A DNA stretch of 49,153 nucleotides from NCBI GenBank assembly GCA_038065915.1, contig JBBTPZ010000025.1:1-49153 (forward strand), in the 5' to 3' direction. Positions 39,611 to 46,867 of the stretch are shown piece by piece; the first letter of the stretch is position 1; each line of letters opens with the position of its first letter. Both the position numbers and the translations under genes were made by a program. The notes under the pieces were generated by a model. It was given only the letters and a program-made list of their open reading frames with translations. It had not been told where the DNA came from and ran no database searches. This DNA comes from VMGX01 sp038065915. GTDB lineage: Bacteria > Patescibacteriota > Minisyncoccia > Phycocordibacterales > 21-14-all-36-13.

Positions 39611-39740
39611 AAATACCCAATATTTAATATCCAATTCCCAATGAAATGCTTAATTAAAAATAACAATCAATCAGAATATTTGTTTTGAAATTTTATTGGT
39701 AATTAGGAATTGGACAATTGGAAATTTATAAAATTTTGAA
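39611..39740. repeat. Empty inverted-repeat unit between polA and holA
   Basis: The left side TATCCAATTCCCAATGAAAT and the right side GTAATTAGGAATTGGACAAT with TGGAAATTT are the ends seen around the four-helix-bundle gene at 21236. About 50 bp lies between and no gene is visible. It fills the gap between the two genes. Confidence 0.6.
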
Positions 39741-39754
39741 AAAATTTTATTATT

Positions 39755-40474
39755 ATGCTTTATTTTATTTACGGAGAAGATTTTAAAAAAGCCAGAGCAA
39801 AGGCAAAAAACCTTAGGGATATTCTTGTTGCTAAAAAACCAAACTCAAATTTATTCAAGCTAAATAGTGAAAATTTTGACGAAAAAATAATAGAGGAAGG
39901 TTTGGCAGGAATGGGTCTTTTTGAAAATAAATATATAATCTTTTTGGATAAAATTTTTGAGAACGAAGAAATAAAGGAATTTATTTTAGACAAAATTAAA
40001 AATATTGCGGAATCAGACAACATTTTTATTTTATTGGAAGAAAAAGTTGATAAAAAAACACTCACAAAAATAGAAAAACACGCACAAAAAATACAGGAGT
40101 TTTCTGGTGTTGTAGAAAAAGAAAAAGAAAGAACGAAACCGTTTTTTCTAACAGACGCGTTGGGCAAGAGAGACAAAAAAGGCGCTTGGGCAGAATATCA
40201 AAAAGTTTTGAAAGAGGGGCTTGTGCCAGAAGAGATTCATGGAATATTGTTTTGGCAAATTAAGACAATGCTTTTGGCGAGTTCTTCAAAAAGTAGTGTT
40301 GAAGCCGATTTGAATCCGTTTGTTTTTAAAAAAGCAAAAGAATTTTCTAAAAATTATTCTGAGGATGAATTAAAAAAAATGTCTTCACGACTCGTTTCCA
40401 TTTATCATGACATTAGAAGAGGAATAACAGAAGACATGGGTTTGGAAATAGAAAAGTTTTTGTTGGAAATCTAA
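39755..40474 (+). CDS. holA: DNA polymerase III delta subunit-like protein
   Basis: A 239-residue protein, shorter than the usual 330. It begins as HolA does, MLYFIYGEDFKKARAKAK, with a divergent nucleotide-binding fold (GMGLFENKYIIFLDKIF and DNIFILLEEKVDKKTLTKI). The collar-like helical end is present (EEIHGILFWQIKTMLLASSS and VSIYHDIRRGITEDMGLEIEKFL). Delta opens the sliding clamp within the clamp loader. The short size is usual for reduced genomes; a portion of the middle domain seems missing. Confidence 0.85.
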   Translation: MLYFIYGEDFKKARAKAKNLRDILVAKKPNSNLFKLNSENFDEKIIEEGLAGMGLFENKYIIFLDKIFENEEIKEFILDKIKNIAESDNIFILLEEKVDKKTLTKIEKHAQKIQEFSGVVEKEKERTKPFFLTDALGKRDKKGAWAEYQKVLKEGLVPEEIHGILFWQIKTMLLASSSKSSVEADLNPFVFKKAKEFSKNYSEDELKKMSSRLVSIYHDIRRGITEDMGLEIEKFLLEI

Positions 40475-40484
40475 ATCAGAAAGC

Positions 40485-40520
40485 TCTTAATGAGCTTTCT
40501 GATCCATAATGTTTTTTAGT
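40485..40520 (+). terminator. holA terminator with CCATAAT tail
   Basis: A stem ATCAGAAAGCTC / GAGCTTTCTGAT with loop TTAAT is followed by CCATAATGTTTTTT. A second half-copy (GAGATTTTAAATCCAGAATT, then ATTTTTT) follows at about 40527-40557. Confidence 0.85.
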
Positions 40521-40570
40521 TCCGCGTGAGATTTTAAATCCAGAATTATTTTTTAAAAAATAATAAAAAA

Positions 40571-40599
40571 TTGAAAAAGATTTATTTTTCTGTTATATT
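40571..40599 (+). promoter_or_regulatory. Promoter of tRNA-Lys
   Basis: -35 TTGAAA (40571-40576), 17-bp spacer, extended -10 TGTTATATT (-10 TATATT, 40594-40599). The predicted start is about 9 nt before the tRNA. Confidence 0.75.
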
Positions 40600-40614
40600 T
40601 TTGTTTTGTTATAT

Positions 40615-40687
40615 CCGCTCGTAACTCAGCTGGTAGAGTAGCTGCCTTTTAAGCAGACGGTCGCAGGTTCGAGTCCTGCCGAGCGGA
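40615..40687 (+). tRNA. tRNA-Lys (UUU)
   Basis: Acceptor CCGCTCG pairs with CGAGCGG, discriminator A. D stem ACTC/GAGT. Anticodon loop CTTTTAA with anticodon TTT. T arm GCAGG-TTCGAGT-CCTGC. The CCA end is not encoded (ACAATG follows). The tRNA ends two bases before the ATG of the next gene, so both are probably on one transcript. Confidence 0.97.
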
Positions 40688-40689
40688 CA

Positions 40690-41190
40690 ATGAAATATTT
40701 TAAGGCCCATCTAATTCTTCACGACATAAGAAGCAATCATAACGTCGGTTCTATTTTTAGAACAGCCGATGCGGTTGGTATCTCAAAAATATTCTTAACC
40801 GGCTATACTCCTACTCCAACCGATAGGTTTGGCAGAGATGTAAATGAAATTTCAAAAACAGCACTTGGTGCTGAAAAAAATATTGAATGGGAAAAGGTAA
40901 AAAATATTGGTGTACTTATTAAAAAACTGAAAAAAGAAAATTTTTTAATAATTGGAGTAGAACAGTCAAAAAAATCTATTGATTATAAAAAGATGTCCGC
41001 CAAAGGTGGGCCAATCTTCGGCTGGAAAGGGAATTTGGCTTTTATTTTTGGAAACGAAGTGAAGGGAATATCAAAATCAATTTTAGATAAGTGCGATATT
41101 ATTACTGAAATACCAATGAAAGGGAATAAAGAGTCATTAAATGTATCTGTTTCCGCGGGAGTGGTTTTGTTTAGGGTTCTAGACATCTAA
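40690..41190 (+). CDS. TrmH/SpoU family RNA 2'-O-methyltransferase
   Basis: A 166-residue SPOUT-fold enzyme. Motif 1 is LILHDIRSNHNVGSIFRTAD with AVGISKIFLTGYTP. Motif 2 is AFIFGNEVKGISKSIL. Motif 3 is EIPMKGNKESLNVSVSAGVV, which builds the knotted SAM site. It methylates a ribose in tRNA or rRNA; the exact target cannot be told. The ATG lies only 2 nt after the tRNA-Lys 3' end, so tRNA processing would leave a nearly leaderless message. Confidence 0.93.
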   Translation: MKYFKAHLILHDIRSNHNVGSIFRTADAVGISKIFLTGYTPTPTDRFGRDVNEISKTALGAEKNIEWEKVKNIGVLIKKLKKENFLIIGVEQSKKSIDYKKMSAKGGPIFGWKGNLAFIFGNEVKGISKSILDKCDIITEIPMKGNKESLNVSVSAGVVLFRVLDI

Positions 41191-41223
41191 CTGGTTTTAC
41201 AGAGTCGGTTTTCTCAATATATA

Positions 41224-41269
41224 AAAACTATTCCCATATTTAGCTAAATAAGGGAATAGTTTTGTTTTT
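41224..41269. terminator. Bidirectional terminator after the SpoU methyltransferase gene
   Basis: Arms AAAACTATTCCC and GGGAATAGTTTT enclose a second palindrome (TATTTAGCTAAATA); GTTTTT follows. It also terminates the minus-strand gene ending at 41336. Confidence 0.85.
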
Positions 41270-41335
41270 ATGATTCCCGCCTGCAACGCTATGCGTAACA
41301 TTGCGGGCAGGTGGTGATTTTGTGTTTTTATGACC
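41270..41335. repeat. G+C-richer palindromic insert in an AAATCAC-type repeat
   Basis: CCCGCCTGCAACG and CATTGCGGGCAGG form an imperfect hairpin. It is flanked by TTTTTATGATT and GTGATTTTGTGTTTTTATGA, which are the low-complexity ends found around 13.1 and 14.9 kb. Confidence 0.45.
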
Positions 41336-42310
41336 TCAATATGTTATCGTTCCAATATCTTTTCCTTTCTCATCAATTAATTTTATGACCTCTCTTTTTG
41401 ATTTCCACAATTCTGTATCGCGAGAAAGATAAACCCTCCATTCGCCTCTGTAAAAATTTTCATCATTTTTATGTTTATCAATACAAGAATTATAATTTAT
41501 TTTTTTTGTCACAAAGTCCTGACACTGTGATTGCATTCCGAGAGGCAGTTGCTCTGTATTGATACCGCATCTTCTTATTCTGTCTATAAAATCCAAGCAA
41601 CTATCATTATAAGCATTCGGGCCACTCAAATACTGTTCTTCAATTTCACCATATGGATCTGGGCATTCTGCTTTAAGCGATGGATAAAAATTTTGAAATT
41701 GTCCGAAATATCCTGAACAAATATTTGTTCTGAAAGAAACACCTATCGGTGGGCGACCGGTTATTATAATTGCTTTTTCTCCCGGAGATAAAACGATTGT
41801 GTTTTTTATATTTGAACTTCCTAATCTTGGTAACCATGAAGCTTCTCCTATTTTTACAGAAACTCCGGAAATTAAACTTTTTAATTCCCAGCCGGTAATT
41901 ATAATCTTATTTTTTGCAGTTTTAGACAGTATAATTTGTAAATATTCTTTATCCGGAGATATTGCTGTTGCATTTCCTCTAGAAAAAGTAATTAAATCTG
42001 AATATTCTGACAAACTGGCTTTTTCTTGCACCTTTTTAAGTTCATCTTTAACTCTTGCCGTTTCTTCTCCTATTGTTTTTAACTGCTCTTCTATTGTTCC
42101 TTTTTGTTCCTTGATATTACTCGTAGAAGCGTTGCTTTCTCTTCCTGAAAAGAAACTTGTACCGTATGTTTTTCCGGAACTGATTGGGTTTGGCGGATTT
42201 ATAAATGGATTTTTTGCTGATTCTCTGTCTGGACCACCAGACAAAAACCACACTATCGCAAGCGCTAGTATTATTACAAAAAACCAAGCAAAATCTTTTA
42301 ATGCGTCCAT
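41336..42310 (-). CDS. Membrane-anchored protein with lamin-tail-like domain
   Basis: A 324-residue protein with one N-terminal transmembrane helix (FAWFFVIILALAIVWFLSGG), a coiled-coil-like segment (KEQKGTIEEQLKTIGEETAR), then a beta-rich domain. That domain has GWELKSLISGVSVKIGEAS and NTIVLSPGEKAIIITGRPPI, followed by GVSFRTN, the pattern of bacterial lamin-tail (LTD) domains. The C-terminal 120 residues carry six Cys (CSGYFGQF, AECPDPYG, DSCLDFIDRIRRCG, SQCQDF, NSCIDKH), probably as disulfides, and end in WRVYLSRDTELWKSKREVIK. This architecture recurs in Parcubacteria; the role may be surface binding. Function not established. Confidence 0.7.
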   Translation of the reverse strand: MDALKDFAWFFVIILALAIVWFLSGGPDRESAKNPFINPPNPISSGKTYGTSFFSGRESNASTSNIKEQKGTIEEQLKTIGEETARVKDELKKVQEKASLSEYSDLITFSRGNATAISPDKEYLQIILSKTAKNKIIITGWELKSLISGVSVKIGEASWLPRLGSSNIKNTIVLSPGEKAIIITGRPPIGVSFRTNICSGYFGQFQNFYPSLKAECPDPYGEIEEQYLSGPNAYNDSCLDFIDRIRRCGINTEQLPLGMQSQCQDFVTKKINYNSCIDKHKNDENFYRGEWRVYLSRDTELWKSKREVIKLIDEKGKDIGTITY

Positions 42311-42465
42311 ATTTTTATTATAACAGGTTTGTTCAAAAAATATTACTTGCCCCGTGAAATCTTTACCCTGTGAAATTTGAAAATTATTTCACTTGGATGG
42401 AAGATATTTTACTGGGATGGATAAAAAAACTCCACCAAACACGAACACGAACACGAATACGAACA

Positions 42466-42540
42466 CATTATGGATTCAAATGCTCCCCCGGAGCATTTGA
42501 ATTATGGATCAAAAAGTTCATTCAGAGCTTTTTGATTTCT
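42466..42540 (-). terminator. Two tandem CCATAAT-type hairpins at the murE 3' end
   Basis: On the minus strand ATCAAAAAGCTC-TGAAT-GAACTTTTTGAT-CCATAAT is followed by ATTCAAATGCTCC / GGAGCATTTGAAT and CCATAATGTG. The murE stop TGA is in the loop of the first hairpin. Confidence 0.8.
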
Positions 42541-43781
42541 TCTTTCACAACAGTTGCATCATCCCAAGGAATTTTAGTGTTGTTTGCTCCCATAATATAT
42601 GGGTCTGTTCCTTTTCCTGTAATTAAAACAGCGTCTCCCGTAGTTGCAAATTCTAGCGCCTTTCTTATCGCGTCTCTCCTGTCAATTATTATTTGACAAT
42701 TTGAATCTCCAATTTCTTTTTTCATTTCACCGACAATTTCCAACGGATTTTCATCATAAGGGTCCTCATTTGTTAAAATTATTTGTGTACAATGCCTCTT
42801 TGCAATTTTTGCCATTTCTTTTCTTTTCCATTTATCTCTACCGCCGCCAGTATTCCCAAGAACGCATATTTTTTTGGATGATTGAAATACTTCGTAAACT
42901 TTTTCAAGAGAATCGGGCGTGTGCGCGTAATCAACTATCACAGTGAAATCTTGTCCCTCTTCTATTTTTTCTAATCTTCCTCTAATTCCCGAAAACTTTT
43001 CAAGCGCGTATTTTATTATATTTGTACTAACCCCTTGAGTTTTTACAAATTTTATAGCCGCGACTATATTGTATAAATTAAATTCTCCTGAAAGTTTCGG
43101 TTCAATTTTTACACCGTCTATTGTTATTTCCAATCCATCTCTTTTTATAACAAACGGTTCGGCGTCTCTTTTTGAATAAGGATATTTTTCAGCGACGTTA
43201 ATATTTAAAAATTTATAACCCTCTTTATCATCCGTGTTTGAAATTACTATTTTTCTTTTTTTATTGGATTTCTCAAGCGCCTTTGTTATTTTTAATTTTA
43301 CCTGCAGGTATTTTTCATAGGAGCCATGATACTCTATGTGTTCTGGCGATAAGTTTGTAAAAATTATCGTGTCAAAATTTATAAATTTGTGTCTATATTG
43401 CGCTATTCCCTGAGAAGTCACTTCTAATATCACATAATTGCATTTTGCATTGACCGCCTTTCTTAAAAATTTTTGAACAAAAAATCTTCCGGGCATTGTC
43501 ATTTTATAATTATTTTTTTCTGTTTCGTTTGCAATTTTAAATCTCAAAGTTCCGGCCAAAGCTGTTTTTAAACAGGCTTCTTCCAGTAGAGCGCTTATTA
43601 TTTCTATTGTGCTTGTTTTTCCCTTTGTCCCGGTTACTCCAACAATGTGAATTTTATTTGAAGGGAACCCGTATATAAACGCCGCAATAAAAGAAAGTGT
43701 GTAATGGTATACAGGTTGAAATAGACGAAACAATTTAATTGGAAGAAGTTTTTTTATTTTATATAAAATATTGTCTAACAT
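42522..43781 (-). CDS. murE: Mur ligase, MurE-like UDP-N-acetylmuramyl peptide synthetase
   Basis: A 419-residue protein. The ATP-binding P-loop is GVTGTKGKTSTIEIISALL. The central ligase domain has ILEVTSQGIAQYRHKFINFD, TNLSPEHIEYHGSYEKYLQV and KLKI. The C-terminal domain has DYAHTPDSLEKVYEVF and LGNTGGGRDKWKR. Where MurE enzymes carry the amino-acid-selecting DNPR or DDPR box, this protein has NEDPYDENP. MurE adds the third amino acid to the wall peptide; which one cannot be told because of the changed box. It lies one base from ruvA. Confidence 0.88.
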   Translation of the reverse strand: MLDNILYKIKKLLPIKLFRLFQPVYHYTLSFIAAFIYGFPSNKIHIVGVTGTKGKTSTIEIISALLEEACLKTALAGTLRFKIANETEKNNYKMTMPGRFFVQKFLRKAVNAKCNYVILEVTSQGIAQYRHKFINFDTIIFTNLSPEHIEYHGSYEKYLQVKLKITKALEKSNKKRKIVISNTDDKEGYKFLNINVAEKYPYSKRDAEPFVIKRDGLEITIDGVKIEPKLSGEFNLYNIVAAIKFVKTQGVSTNIIKYALEKFSGIRGRLEKIEEGQDFTVIVDYAHTPDSLEKVYEVFQSSKKICVLGNTGGGRDKWKRKEMAKIAKRHCTQIILTNEDPYDENPLEIVGEMKKEIGDSNCQIIIDRRDAIRKALEFATTGDAVLITGKGTDPYIMGANNTKIPWDDATVVKEEIKKL

Positions 43782-43782
43782 G

Positions 43783-44349
43783 TCATTTATTCAAACTTTT
43801 TATGGCACTTTTTATTTTTTCGCTGGTGGTTGCATTTTCATCCATATTTTTTAGTGATTCACGCGCGTCTCTGGCCGTGTATCCTAATGATTTAAGCGCT
43901 TCAATCACATCAACATCTTCTTTTTTAAGTCCCGCAACATCACCAACCCTTGCTTCTACCTTATCTTTTAATTCAATGATAATTTTTTGTGCATTCTTTT
44001 TTCCTATACCCGATACTTTTGTTAAGTACGACATATCGCCAGAAGATATTGCTGACACAAGGGTTTCAACATCAACAATTGTTAATATATTCATAGCAGA
44101 TTTTGGCCCTATACCGGAAACGCCTATCAGAAGTTTAAAAAAATCCAAATTTTCCATATTTCTAAAACCGTATATGTCCAAAGCATTTTCTTTAACGACT
44201 AAATGCGTCCAAAAATTTACATCATCTCCTTCTTTCATATCAATCACTTCATCAAGCGTTGTATGTATTTTATATCCAACTCCGGACACATCAATAATCG
44301 CACAGCCGATTCCCTTGTATGATAGTTTTCCTTTTATTTGTGAAATCAT
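43783..44349 (-). CDS. ruvA: Holliday junction DNA helicase RuvA
   Basis: A 188-residue protein of three domains. The N-terminal OB fold starts MISQIKGKLSYKGIGCAIID. The two helix-hairpin-helix motifs are LLIGVSGIGPKSAMNILTI and YLTKVSGIGKKNAQKIIIEL. The C-terminal domain that contacts RuvB is VIEALKSLGYTARDARESLK. RuvA tetramers grip the four-way junction. It is apart from ruvC and ruvB (31.6-33.8 kb) and probably in an operon with murE. Confidence 0.96.
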   Translation of the reverse strand: MISQIKGKLSYKGIGCAIIDVSGVGYKIHTTLDEVIDMKEGDDVNFWTHLVVKENALDIYGFRNMENLDFFKLLIGVSGIGPKSAMNILTIVDVETLVSAISSGDMSYLTKVSGIGKKNAQKIIIELKDKVEARVGDVAGLKKEDVDVIEALKSLGYTARDARESLKNMDENATTSEKIKSAIKSLNK

Positions 44350-44427
44350 ATATAAACATTAAACCACAAAATCACTAAATCATAAAATCATACGGGGGAC
44401 GAGATTTTTCTTTATTAATTAAGAAAC

Positions 44428-44456
44428 TTGAAATAACCCAGTTTCTCTGCTAACAT
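44428..44456 (+). promoter_or_regulatory. Promoter of rpsT
   Basis: -35 TTGAAA (44428-44433), 17-bp spacer, -10 TAACAT (44451-44456). The leader before GTG 44490 is about 28 nt. Confidence 0.5.
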
Positions 44457-44489
44457 GCAACAGTTAGAAATAATTAATCAAATAATATC

Positions 44490-44741
44490 GTGCCCATAAC
44501 ATCATCAGCAAAAAAAGCATTAAGAGGTTCTCATAGAAAGAGGGTTTTTAATATTGCAAGAAAAAATAAAATGAAATCTGTTGTTAAAGAATACAAAAAA
44601 CTTATATCTGAGAAAAAGACAAAAGAAGCAGAGAAACTTCTTCCGAATGTTTACAAAGAAATAGACAAAGCGGCAAAAAGGGGAGTTATAAAGAAAAACG
44701 CGGCCTCAAGAAAAAAATCTAGAATTGCAAAATTCAAATGA
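44490..44741 (+). CDS. rpsT: 30S ribosomal protein S20
   Basis: An 83-residue basic helical protein starting at GTG. MPITSSAKKALRGSHRKRVF, NIARKNKMKSVVKEYKKLIS and KAAKRGVIKKNAASRKKSRI match S20 throughout. It binds 16S rRNA in the body of the small subunit. A non-AUG start is common for rpsT, where it takes part in autoregulation. Repeat copy C begins 5 bp after the stop. Confidence 0.95.
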   Translation: MPITSSAKKALRGSHRKRVFNIARKNKMKSVVKEYKKLISEKKTKEAEKLLPNVYKEIDKAAKRGVIKKNAASRKKSRIAKFK

Positions 44742-44746
44742 TATAA

Positions 44747-44865
44747 CTTCAAAAGCTCTAACTTAAAAACCTCTGGGAGAGGTTTTTAAGAAAAGTGCTT
44801 GGATTTATTCAAATTTTGAGATTTTAAAGAATCGTGTCGGCTTTAATCCTATTTTGAGCATTTAA
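44747..44865. repeat. Nested hairpin repeat, copy C (opposite orientation)
   Basis: Arms are CTTCAAAAGCTC (44747-44758) and GAGATTTTAAAG (44818-44829). The inner perfect hairpin CTTAAAAACCTC-TGGGA-GAGGTTTTTAAG is at 44762-44790. The sequence is the reverse complement of copies A and B, including the CTTGGATTTATTCAAA segment, and continues with AATCGTGTCGG and TTTAATCCTATTTTGAGCAT. Confidence 0.9.
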
Positions 44866-44909
44866 ATCTATGGTATTTTGTTTTTAATTTATAATCTTTT
44901 TGTTTTTTA

Positions 44910-44943
44910 AAATCCTATAATTTTGAAAATTATAGGATTTTAA
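44910..44943 (-). terminator. Terminator of the helicase gene
   Basis: A near-perfect 16-bp palindrome (AAAATCCTATAATTTT / AAAATTATAGGATTTT) directly after the helicase stop; on the minus strand the right arm is T-rich at its end. Confidence 0.65.
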
Positions 44944-44945
44944 CT

Positions 44946-46547
44946 TTAGTTTTCCATAAGACCTAATTTTATAAGCCGTGCACGAATGCCCCCAACTTGT
45001 CGGCCAGATAATGCGGAAATGTTTTTGATAGATTTTCCATTTTTAAATTGTGACACAATTTCTACTTCTTCCTCGGGTGTCCATTTTTTGTAAGCATTTT
45101 GATGCTTGATGCGAATTTGTTCCAAACGTCCAATCGTCCCACTTGGAGGCTCGGCCTCCAAGTGGGACGATTTGTGTTCTTTGGTATCTTTCCATTTACC
45201 ACCTAAAGCGAGAACAAAATTTTTATGCATCTTTTTGACTTCATCAACCGAAAGCGTACCAAAAATTTCTCGTGCTTGTTCTGACTCTACTCGGAAAATA
45301 CCATCTTGCTTCAAAATCTGTGGGTGTACCCGTAGTGCTTTATCGTTGCATCCCAAAAGATAAAGCCCATCCATACGGCGAACTCGAGAAAGTGCTACAT
45401 ACCCCTGCCCATATTCAAACACAGACGACAAATCCATCACCGCGGCATCCATACTCATCCCCTGACTTTTATGCACAGTTATTGCCCAAGCCAAACGAAG
45501 TGGAACTTGTGTAATTTTTGCTTTTATCTTTCCATTTTCTTCCACACCCCAGTCCATAGGAGCAATCAATATATTTTTTCCATTTCTTGTTTTAATAATT
45601 GGATTACCCGAATGAGAGTCAAAATCTATCACCGTACCAAGTGTACCGTTTACAAATCTTTCTTTTGGATTATTTTTTGTGCACATAACGACTGCACCTT
45701 TTTTTAAAATTAAAACTTCTGGCGACAGACATCCTTTTTTAAGAGTAGCGACGAGAGGCATTGACCCAGCAGAACTCATTTTAAATTTTCTACTTTCTTC
45801 TTCTATTTTTTCCAACATTTCATCATTTACTCTATCAACATCTAAATTGTGTGAAAAAAGTTTTGTGATATTTTTTGGAAAATTCGCATTTTGTACATGA
45901 CGCGACTTTATATGTTTATGATGTTTTTCTTCCAAGGTGGCACGGCGAATAGCAAGTAAAAGTGCAAGAAACTCCGCGTCATCTTGTCGGTGTTGTTCCG
46001 CTATATAACAAACTACTGGGCGTAAACGTATCCACGCATTTGATTCGTATGCAAAACATGGAAGCTTCTCCTTTAAGAGACCTCCTTGTTTTTGCTCCGC
46101 ATTTCTTTTTTCAATTGGTGGAAGCTGAAAAAAATCTCCCGCAAACACAACCTGAATACCACCGAATGGTTCATTTACCTGTTTTATCTCTCTACACACT
46201 GCTTCTACCATTGAAAGTGTCTCGGCACGAAGCATTGAAATTTCATCAATAATTAAAATTTTTGTCCTTCGAACACGACGATTGATATATTCGCTTGTCG
46301 CGATTTTATCTAAATCATATTTGGTTAAAGTTTCCTTGATGCCAATACCACTCCAAGAATGTATTGTCATTCCACCAATATGTGTTGCCGCGATACCCGT
46401 GGATGCGGTAATCGCATGTTCAATTTTATATTCACGCAAGTGAGCGATATACTTATTTATTGTATAAGTTTTTCCTGAGCCCGGCTCGCCAGTGAGAAAA
46501 ACATTAGCACCGGTTTTTAATATTGAAAGCGCTTCATCTTGAGTCAT
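44946..46547 (-). CDS. PIF1-like superfamily 1B helicase
   Basis: A 533-residue protein. Motif I (Walker A) is FLTGEPGSGKTYTINKYI. Motif Ia has TASTGIAATHIGGMTIHSWS. Motif II is ILIIDEISMLRAETL. Motif III is VFAGDFFQLPPI. Motifs V and VI are AWAITVHKSQGMSMDAAVMD and GYVALSRVRRMDGLYLLGC. It is a 5'-3' DNA helicase of the PIF1/RecD-like class. The C-terminal 50 residues (WTPEEEVEIVSQFKNGKSIK, then NISALSGRQVGGIRARLIKL) form an HTH-like DNA-binding module. Between core and HTH, SSHLEAEPPSGTIGR is encoded by a 41-bp palindrome, an in-frame repeat insertion in a linker. Confidence 0.93.
   Translation of the reverse strand: MTQDEALSILKTGANVFLTGEPGSGKTYTINKYIAHLREYKIEHAITASTGIAATHIGGMTIHSWSGIGIKETLTKYDLDKIATSEYINRRVRRTKILIIDEISMLRAETLSMVEAVCREIKQVNEPFGGIQVVFAGDFFQLPPIEKRNAEQKQGGLLKEKLPCFAYESNAWIRLRPVVCYIAEQHRQDDAEFLALLLAIRRATLEEKHHKHIKSRHVQNANFPKNITKLFSHNLDVDRVNDEMLEKIEEESRKFKMSSAGSMPLVATLKKGCLSPEVLILKKGAVVMCTKNNPKERFVNGTLGTVIDFDSHSGNPIIKTRNGKNILIAPMDWGVEENGKIKAKITQVPLRLAWAITVHKSQGMSMDAAVMDLSSVFEYGQGYVALSRVRRMDGLYLLGCNDKALRVHPQILKQDGIFRVESEQAREIFGTLSVDEVKKMHKNFVLALGGKWKDTKEHKSSHLEAEPPSGTIGRLEQIRIKHQNAYKKWTPEEEVEIVSQFKNGKSIKNISALSGRQVGGIRARLIKLGLMEN
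45133..45173. repeat. 41-bp palindrome inserted in frame in the helicase gene
   Basis: A perfect 19-bp stem with loop TCG (AATCGTCCCACTTGGAGGC / GCCTCCAAGTGGGACGATT). The core ACTTGGAGGC / GCCTCCAAGT differs from the RAYT-gene palindrome (ACTTGGAAGC / GCTTCCAAGT) by a compensated base pair. Confidence 0.9.
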
Positions 46548-46611
46548 TCAATAAGTATAATATATTTTTTAACTTCTCTTAATAGAATATTTGTTATATA
46601 TTTTAATTATT

Positions 46612-46632
46612 GCCCCCATAGTTTAATGGATA
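46612..46632 (+). repeat. Duplicated 5' fragment of tRNA-Arg
   Basis: GCCCCCATAGTTTAATGGAT repeats the first 20 bases of the tRNA at 46652 with one change (C for T at base 6). The changed base would pair better with the tRNA's own 3' acceptor strand TGGGGGC. The tRNA-like sequence stops after the D loop. Confidence 0.85.
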
Positions 46633-46651
46633 CCTGCCCGCCAATGCCTTT

Positions 46652-46723
46652 GCCCCTATAGTTTAATGGATAAAACATGAGCTTGCGGAGCTCAAAACAG
46701 AGGTTCGATTCCTCTTGGGGGCA
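46652..46723 (+). tRNA. tRNA-Arg (anticodon GCG)
   Basis: Acceptor GCCCCTA / TGGGGGC (one T-G pair), D arm GTTTAATGGATAAAAC, anticodon stem TGAGC/GCTCA with loop TTGCGGA and anticodon GCG. T arm AGAGG-TTCGATT-CCTCT, discriminator A. CCA is not encoded. GCG would read CGC and CGU; most bacteria use ACG (inosine) for these codons. Confidence 0.9.
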
Positions 46724-46736
46724 CATAAAACAAAAA

Positions 46737-46759
46737 AACATCGGAAGATGTTCTTTTTT
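46737..46759 (+). terminator. Terminator of tRNA-Arg
   Basis: AACATC-GGAA-GATGTT followed by CTTTTTT. Confidence 0.8.
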
Positions 46760-46820
46760 GTTTGGCGGGGTGGATTCTTTTTGAAAAGGTATGACGATGG
46801 GATTTGGGCTATTTATAGCA

Positions 46821-46859
46821 TATAACAACTTGGAATATAACACAACGGAATACTATAAT
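46821..46859 (+). promoter_or_regulatory. Promoter and tandem 15-bp repeats before the C-protein-like gene
   Basis: TATAACAACTTGGAA (46821-46835) and TATAACACAACGGAA (46836-46850) are direct repeats abutting a -10 TATAAT (46854-46859); TTGGAA (46830-46835) serves as -35 with an 18-bp spacer. The start site would fall at or 1-2 nt before ATG 46868, so the mRNA is probably leaderless. Both features are common for controller genes of restriction-modification systems. Confidence 0.6.
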
Positions 46860-46867
46860 ACAAAAGT

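Noticed and set aside
46607..46843. A minus-strand frame of 78 codons across the tRNA-Arg region
   Set aside because: It is the antisense of the tRNA and its terminator; the tRNA fold is complete and explains the sequence.
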